Shown here: positions 23,509 to 27,349 of the stretch, piece after piece
Layout of the letters: every line of letters begins with the position of its first letter
Numbering within the stretch: the first letter of the stretch is position 1
Assembly: GCF_000272405.2 (NCBI RefSeq)
Contig: NZ_AJZM02000235.1
Location: 1 to 27,349 of the forward strand
Origin: Vibrio tasmaniensis 1F-187
GTDB taxonomy: Bacteria; Pseudomonadota; Gammaproteobacteria; Enterobacterales; Vibrionaceae
Reading direction: 5' to 3'
Length of the DNA stretch: 27,349 nucleotides
Made by a program: the position numbers and the translations under genes
The notes under the pieces: model-generated
What the model saw: the letters and a program-made list of their open reading frames with translations, nothing else
Told to the model about the DNA's origin: nothing
The model's database searches: none

Positions 23509-23784
23509 ATGCTTCATATTGTAAAATCAGTAGACAAACTCAAGCTTGCATTGATGTACTCGCAACAAAAGGACCATATCCTTTTGGTTGAAGATGCGGT
23601 GTATGTTTGCCTTCCAAATCATGAGTTATTCAATCAAATCTCCACCGTTAAACATGTGTCGGTATTAAAAACAGATCTTTATAGTCGAGGTTTACAACAA
23701 CTTGCTTCAAGCACCCTGGATCAAGTGGACTTCGATGGATTCGTAAAACTGACTGTTTTGAACGACAAATCAGTCACTTGGTAG
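23509..23784 (+). CDS. tusB: Sulfurtransferase subunit TusB
   Basis: This 91-residue DsrH-like protein completes the TusBCD hexamer. Family marks are MLHIVKSVDKL, ILLVEDAVYVCLP, LKTDLYSRGLQQ and the ending FVKLTVLNDKSVTW (E. coli ends in a similar QMAW). It has an ATG start with a 8-base gap after tusC. It is the last of the yheO-tusDCB group before the rpsL promoter. Confidence 0.9.
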   Translation: MLHIVKSVDKLKLALMYSQQKDHILLVEDAVYVCLPNHELFNQISTVKHVSVLKTDLYSRGLQQLASSTLDQVDFDGFVKLTVLNDKSVTW

Positions 23785-23856
23785 CTGCATTTTATCAGTG
23801 TGGTTAAAAAAAGACCATCCTGAGCTCTAGACGGCTAAAAAAGATCTGTATATTTC

Positions 23857-23885
23857 TTGACACACATCCCACTGCTGAATAGAAT
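23857..23885 (+). promoter_or_regulatory. rpsL: Strong promoter of the str operon
   Basis: Perfect TTGACA (23857-23862), a 17-base spacer and TAGAAT (23880-23885) predict a start near 23892. The following TTTGCGTCCC gives a G/C-rich discriminator, as seen in promoters repressed by the stringent response. It leaves about 75 bases of leader before rpsL. Confidence 0.85.
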
Positions 23886-23962
23886 TTTGCGTCCCTATTT
23901 ACACTATGTGTAATAGGGCTAGATTTTTCATCAAGCTTACTTTCAAGTAAATCAGGAGCTAG

Positions 23963-24340
<378 letters not shown>

Positions 24341-24444
24341 TGCGTCTTTTTTTTAAAAGAAAGCGTTAAGTAAGGCCAAACACTATTTATTTATTATTCT
24401 GAAAAGTTTTGGAAAAAACCTGAAGAAGACAACGGAGAAATTCC

Positions 24445-24915
24445 ATGCCACGTCGTCGCGTAATAGGCCAGCGTAAGATCCTTCCAGATCCTAAGTTCAA
24501 ATCTGAGCTGCTGGCAAAATTCGTTAACATCCTTATGGTTGACGGAAAAAAATCTACTGCAGAGAAGATTGTTTACACTGCACTAGAAGTTATGGCTGAG
24601 AAATCTGGTAAAGATCACTTAGCTGTATTTGAAGAAGCTCTTGAAAATGTTCGTCCAGCGGTAGAAGTTAAATCTCGCCGTGTGGGTGGTTCAACTTACC
24701 AAGTACCTGTAGAAGTTCGTCCGGTTCGCCGTAACGCTCTTGCTATGCGTTGGGTAGTTGAAGCTGCGCGTAAGCGTGGTGAAAAATCTATGGCTCAACG
24801 CCTAGCTGCTGAAATGCTAGACGCGTCTGAGAACAAAGGTACTTCGGTTAAGAAACGTGAAGACGTTCACCGTATGGCTGACGCAAACAAAGCGTTCGCA
24901 CATTACCGCTGGTAA
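24445..24915 (+). CDS. rpsG: 30S ribosomal protein S7
   Basis: The 156-residue primary assembly protein of the 30S head begins [17 protein letters not shown] and has [44 protein letters not shown], and [20 protein letters not shown] at its end. Length and motifs are standard. GGAG lies about eight bases before the ATG. The 104-base gap after rpsL is where S7 represses its own operon in E. coli; the gap here is A/T-rich with facing T8 and A-rich segments but I could not fit the E. coli site. Confidence 0.98.
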   Translation: MPRRRVIGQRKILPDPKFKSELLAKFVNILMVDGKKSTAEKIVYTALEVMAEKSGKDHLAVFEEALENVRPAVEVKSRRVGGSTYQVPVEVRPVRRNALAMRWVVEAARKRGEKSMAQRLAAEMLDASENKGTSVKKREDVHRMADANKAFAHYRW

Positions 24916-24924
24916 TACCTTTTT

Positions 24925-25052
24925 AGTGCTGCAAGTTTCCTTGCAGCACTTCTTTAGTTCCTATGCTTATGCTAGGAACTATTGCTATTTCTAGGGCAAG
25001 CACTTTTTAGCGAAGTATCGCTTTTAACGCATAATCTAGACATAGCAATAGT
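24925..25052 (+). promoter_or_regulatory. Structured leader between rpsG and fusA
   Basis: Three perfect inverted repeats are packed here: AGTGCTGCAAG (24925-24935) with CTTGCAGCACT (24940-24950); AGTTCCTA (24956-24963) with TAGGAACT (24973-24980); and ACTATTGCTAT (24978-24988) with ATAGCAATAGT (25042-25052). The second and third overlap by 3 bases, so they compete. A smaller AGCGA-AGTA-TCGCT hairpin lies within the large loop. The first is terminator-like but followed only by TCTTT. An RNA-based control of fusA is possible. Confidence 0.55.
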
Positions 25053-25081
25053 CCCTAAGTCTCTAATAAGAGGATTCAACC

Positions 25082-27178
25082 GTGGCTCGTAAAACTCCTA
25101 TTGAGCAATACCGTAATATCGGTATCGTTGCTCACGTAGATGCAGGTAAAACAACCACAAGTGAACGTATTCTGTTCTATACCGGTCTTTCTCACAAAAT
25201 CGGCGAAGTTCACGATGGTGCAGCAACCATGGATTGGATGGAGCAAGAGCAAGAGCGCGGTATTACGATCACTTCAGCAGCAACTACTACGTTTTGGCGT
25301 GGTATGGAAGCTCAGTACTCTGACCACCGTATTAATATCATCGACACTCCGGGGCACGTTGACTTCACAATCGAAGTAGAACGTTCTCTGCGTGTGCTTG
25401 ATGGTGCAGTTGTTGTGTTCTGTGGCTCATCTGGTGTTGAACCTCAGTCAGAGACTGTATGGCGTCAAGCTGATAAGTACCAAGTTCCACGTATGGTTTT
25501 CGTTAATAAAATGGACCGTACAGGCGCAGACTTCTTGCGTGTAGTTGAACAGATCAAGGATCGCCTAGGCGCAACTCCTGTTCCAATTCAACTGAACATT
25601 GGTGCTGAAGAAAACTTCCAAGGCGTTGTCGATCTTATCAAGATGAAGGCGATTAACTGGAATGAAGCTGACCAAGGCATGACTTTCACGTACGAAGATA
25701 TTCCTGCAGACATGCAAGAAATGGCTGAAGAATATCGTACAGAACTTGTTGAAGCTGCTGCAGAAGCAAATGAAGAGCTGATGGATAAGTACCTTGAAGA
25801 AGGTGAACTAACAGAAGCTGAAATCAAACAAGGTCTTCGTACTCGTACCCTTAATAATGAAATCGTACTTGCTACTTGTGGTAGTGCATTCAAAAACAAA
25901 GGTGTACAAGCTGTTCTAGATGCAGTTGTTGATTTTCTTCCTTCTCCAGTCGATGTACCTGCAATTAAAGGTATCGATGAAGACGAGAACGAAGCAGAGC
26001 GTCATGCAGACGACAAAGAACCGTTCTCAGCGCTAGCATTTAAAATTGCAACAGACCCATTTGTTGGTACTTTAACTTTCATCCGTGTTTACTCTGGTGT
26101 TGTTGAAAGCGGTAAAACAGCTTACAACTCTGTGAAGAAACAACGTGAACGTTTAGGGCGCATTGTTCAAATGCACTCAAACAAGCGTGAAGAAGTAAAA
26201 GAAGTACGAGCAGGTGACATCGCAGCCATTATCGGCCTTAAAGATGTTACTACTGGTGAAACTCTATGTGATCAGAACCATAAAATTGTTCTTGAACGTA
26301 TGGAATTCCCAGATCCAGTTATTCAGATCGTTGTAGAGCCTCGCTCTCAAGCTGATCAAGATAAAATGACTATCGCGTTAGGTAAGCTAGCGGCAGAAGA
26401 TCCATCGTTCCGTGTTGAAACGGATGACGAGACTGGCCAGACACTAATCTCTGGTATGGGTGAACTGCACTTAGATATCATCGTTGACCGCATGAAGCGT
26501 GAATTCAGTGTGAACTGCAACGTTGGTAATCCGCAAGTTGCTTATCGTGAAACCATTCGTGGTACAGCAAAAGCTGAAGGTAAATTTATCCGCGAACATG
26601 GTGGTAAAGGACAGTACGGTCACGTGTGGCTGAAACTGGAACCATCAGAAGCCGGTGAAGGCTTTGTCTTCGTAGATGAAATTGCCAATGGTATCGTGCC
26701 AAAAGAGTTCATTACCTCTGTCGCTAAAGGCGTTGAAGAGCAAATGAACAATGGTGTATTAGCGGGCTATCCAGTTTTGGATATCAAAGCTACACTATAT
26801 GATGGTTCTTACCATGAAGTAGATTCAAGTGAGATGGCGTTTACAATCGCTGCCTCTATGGCTTTCAGAACAGGTGCACTAGAAGCGCAACCAGTTTTGC
26901 TTGAGCCTATGATGAAAGTTGAAGTAACTACTCCAGAAGACTGGATGGGTGACGTTGTTGGCGATATTAACCGTCGTCGCGGCATCATCGAAGGTATGGA
27001 CGAGGGGACAGCTGGCCTGAAGATAATTCGTGCACAAGTTCCGTTGTCTGTCATGTTCGGTTACGCAACTGATTTACGTTCTGCGACACAAGGTCGTGCT
27101 TCTTACTCTATGGAGTTTAGTGAGTACGCTGAAGTGCCAAAAAATGTTGCTAATGCAATCATTGCAGAGCGTGGTTAA
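25082..27178 (+). CDS. fusA: Translation elongation factor G
   Basis: The 698-residue GTPase moves tRNA and mRNA after peptide bond formation. G1 is [11 protein letters not shown]2 [11 protein letters not shown]3 DTPGH, G4 NKMD and G5 GSAFKNKG; domain IV has [10 protein letters not shown] and [13 protein letters not shown], whose His is the translocation-loop residue. The GTG start at 25082 has AGAGGA about eight bases before it. Domain IV and V differ more from E. coli EF-G than the G domain does. It lies in the normal str position, so it is the housekeeping copy or one of two EF-G paralogues. Confidence 0.96.
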   Translation: MARKTPIEQYRNIGIVAHVDAGKTTTSERILFYTGLSHKIGEVHDGAATMDWMEQEQERGITITSAATTTFWRGMEAQYSDHRINIIDTPGHVDFTIEVERSLRVLDGAVVVFCGSSGVEPQSETVWRQADKYQVPRMVFVNKMDRTGADFLRVVEQIKDRLGATPVPIQLNIGAEENFQGVVDLIKMKAINWNEADQGMTFTYEDIPADMQEMAEEYRTELVEAAAEANEELMDKYLEEGELTEAEIKQGLRTRTLNNEIVLATCGSAFKNKGVQAVLDAVVDFLPSPVDVPAIKGIDEDENEAERHADDKEPFSALAFKIATDPFVGTLTFIRVYSGVVESGKTAYNSVKKQRERLGRIVQMHSNKREEVKEVRAGDIAAIIGLKDVTTGETLCDQNHKIVLERMEFPDPVIQIVVEPRSQADQDKMTIALGKLAAEDPSFRVETDDETGQTLISGMGELHLDIIVDRMKREFSVNCNVGNPQVAYRETIRGTAKAEGKFIREHGGKGQYGHVWLKLEPSEAGEGFVFVDEIANGIVPKEFITSVAKGVEEQMNNGVLAGYPVLDIKATLYDGSYHEVDSSEMAFTIAASMAFRTGALEAQPVLLEPMMKVEVTTPEDWMGDVVGDINRRRGIIEGMDEGTAGLKIIRAQVPLSVMFGYATDLRSATQGRASYSMEFSEYAEVPKNVANAIIAERG

Positions 27179-27185
27179 ACAAAAG

Positions 27186-27252
27186 GGACGCATTTTTTTC
27201 ATTTTTTGAAAGAACAATGCGTCCAAATATTGCGCTAACGAGAGTTGGCGCA
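27186..27252 (+). other. Two hairpins in the fusA-tuf spacer
   Basis: GGACGCATT (27186-27194) pairs with AATGCGTCC (27216-27224). TGCGCTAAC (27231-27239) pairs with GTTGGCGCA (27244-27252), with one wobble, around a GAGA tetraloop closed by C-G, a GNRA-type loop. Neither is followed by a T-run, so read-through into tuf is expected. Confidence 0.55.
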
Positions 27253-27324
27253 TAAAATAGCAATTTCTGGCGCGTCTCGCTCAATAATGAACGTGGCGAA
27301 TCATAACTAGGAAGGAACACGATT

Positions 27325-27349
27325 GTGTCTAAAGAAAAATTTGAACGTA
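27325..27349 (+). CDS. tuf: Elongation factor Tu, 5' end only
   Basis: GTG start, with GGAAGGA about nine bases before it, followed by codons for SKEKFER, the usual EF-Tu N-terminus. Only eight codons lie in the window before it ends. Position after fusA makes it the str-operon tuf copy. Confidence 0.9.

Noticed and set aside
25588..25899. 103-residue frame antisense to fusA
   Set aside because: Serine-rich shadow of acidic EF-G codons with no recognisable domain.

Overview
The window is a stretch of conserved chromosome from a gammaproteobacterium, almost certainly a Vibrio. The gene order (pabA - argD/astC - astA - astD - DUF1338 | crp - prkB - yheU - yheT | TIGR02444 - yheS | kefG - kefB - yheV - slyD | iaaA | slyX - WD40 lipoprotein | fkpA | yheO - tusDCB - rpsL - rpsG - fusA - tuf) is the Vibrionaceae version of the enterobacterial crp-slyD-str region. 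Proteins match their E. coli homologues in length and motif order. The assignment to Vibrio rests on gene order and protein similarity remembered from the families; no search was run.

Left end (1-2868): a membrane-bound sensor that makes or breaks cyclic-di-GMP (dCache - GGDEF - EAL) lies on the minus strand. It is split in two by a frameshift at a run of five C (minus strand), so it is a pseudogene, an indel-prone locus or a sequencing error. Next (2869-7748) is pabA (folate), then argD/astC, astA and astD, three enzymes of arginine biosynthesis and arginine succinyltransferase catabolism. An ArgR-like box and a good sigma-70 promoter precede argD, and a strongly structured spacer separates argD from astA. 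A short DUF1338 protein follows.

Middle (8759-14727): a palindromic intergenic element and a bidirectional terminator separate DUF1338 from a minus-strand run of crp (with an upstream CRP-like site), the phosphoribulokinase-like prkB, yheU and the hydrolase yheT. Then comes a second minus-strand pair, the ABC-F protein yheS and a TIGR02444 protein, whose genes overlap by 4 bases. The potassium/glutathione efflux pair kefG-kefB is divergent from yheS and leads into yheV and the metal-binding chaperone slyD.

Right half (18332-27349): an isoaspartyl peptidase/asparaginase gene with a structured leader, then slyX and a WD40 lipoprotein on the minus strand, divergent from the peptidyl-prolyl isomerase lipoprotein fkpA. 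The regulator yheO overlaps tusD, and tusD, tusC and tusB (sulfur relay for tRNA wobble-uridine thiolation) are tightly packed with TTG starts. A near-consensus promoter drives the str operon: rpsL, rpsG, fusA and the first eight codons of tuf. Long structured spacers lie before fusA and tuf.

I see no CRISPR array, tRNA, rRNA, transposase, phage gene or defence system. The window is mostly ordinary core genome; the interest lies in the broken cyclic-di-GMP gene, several structured leaders and spacers, and a few poorly characterised conserved proteins (DUF1338, PrkB, the WD40 lipoprotein).
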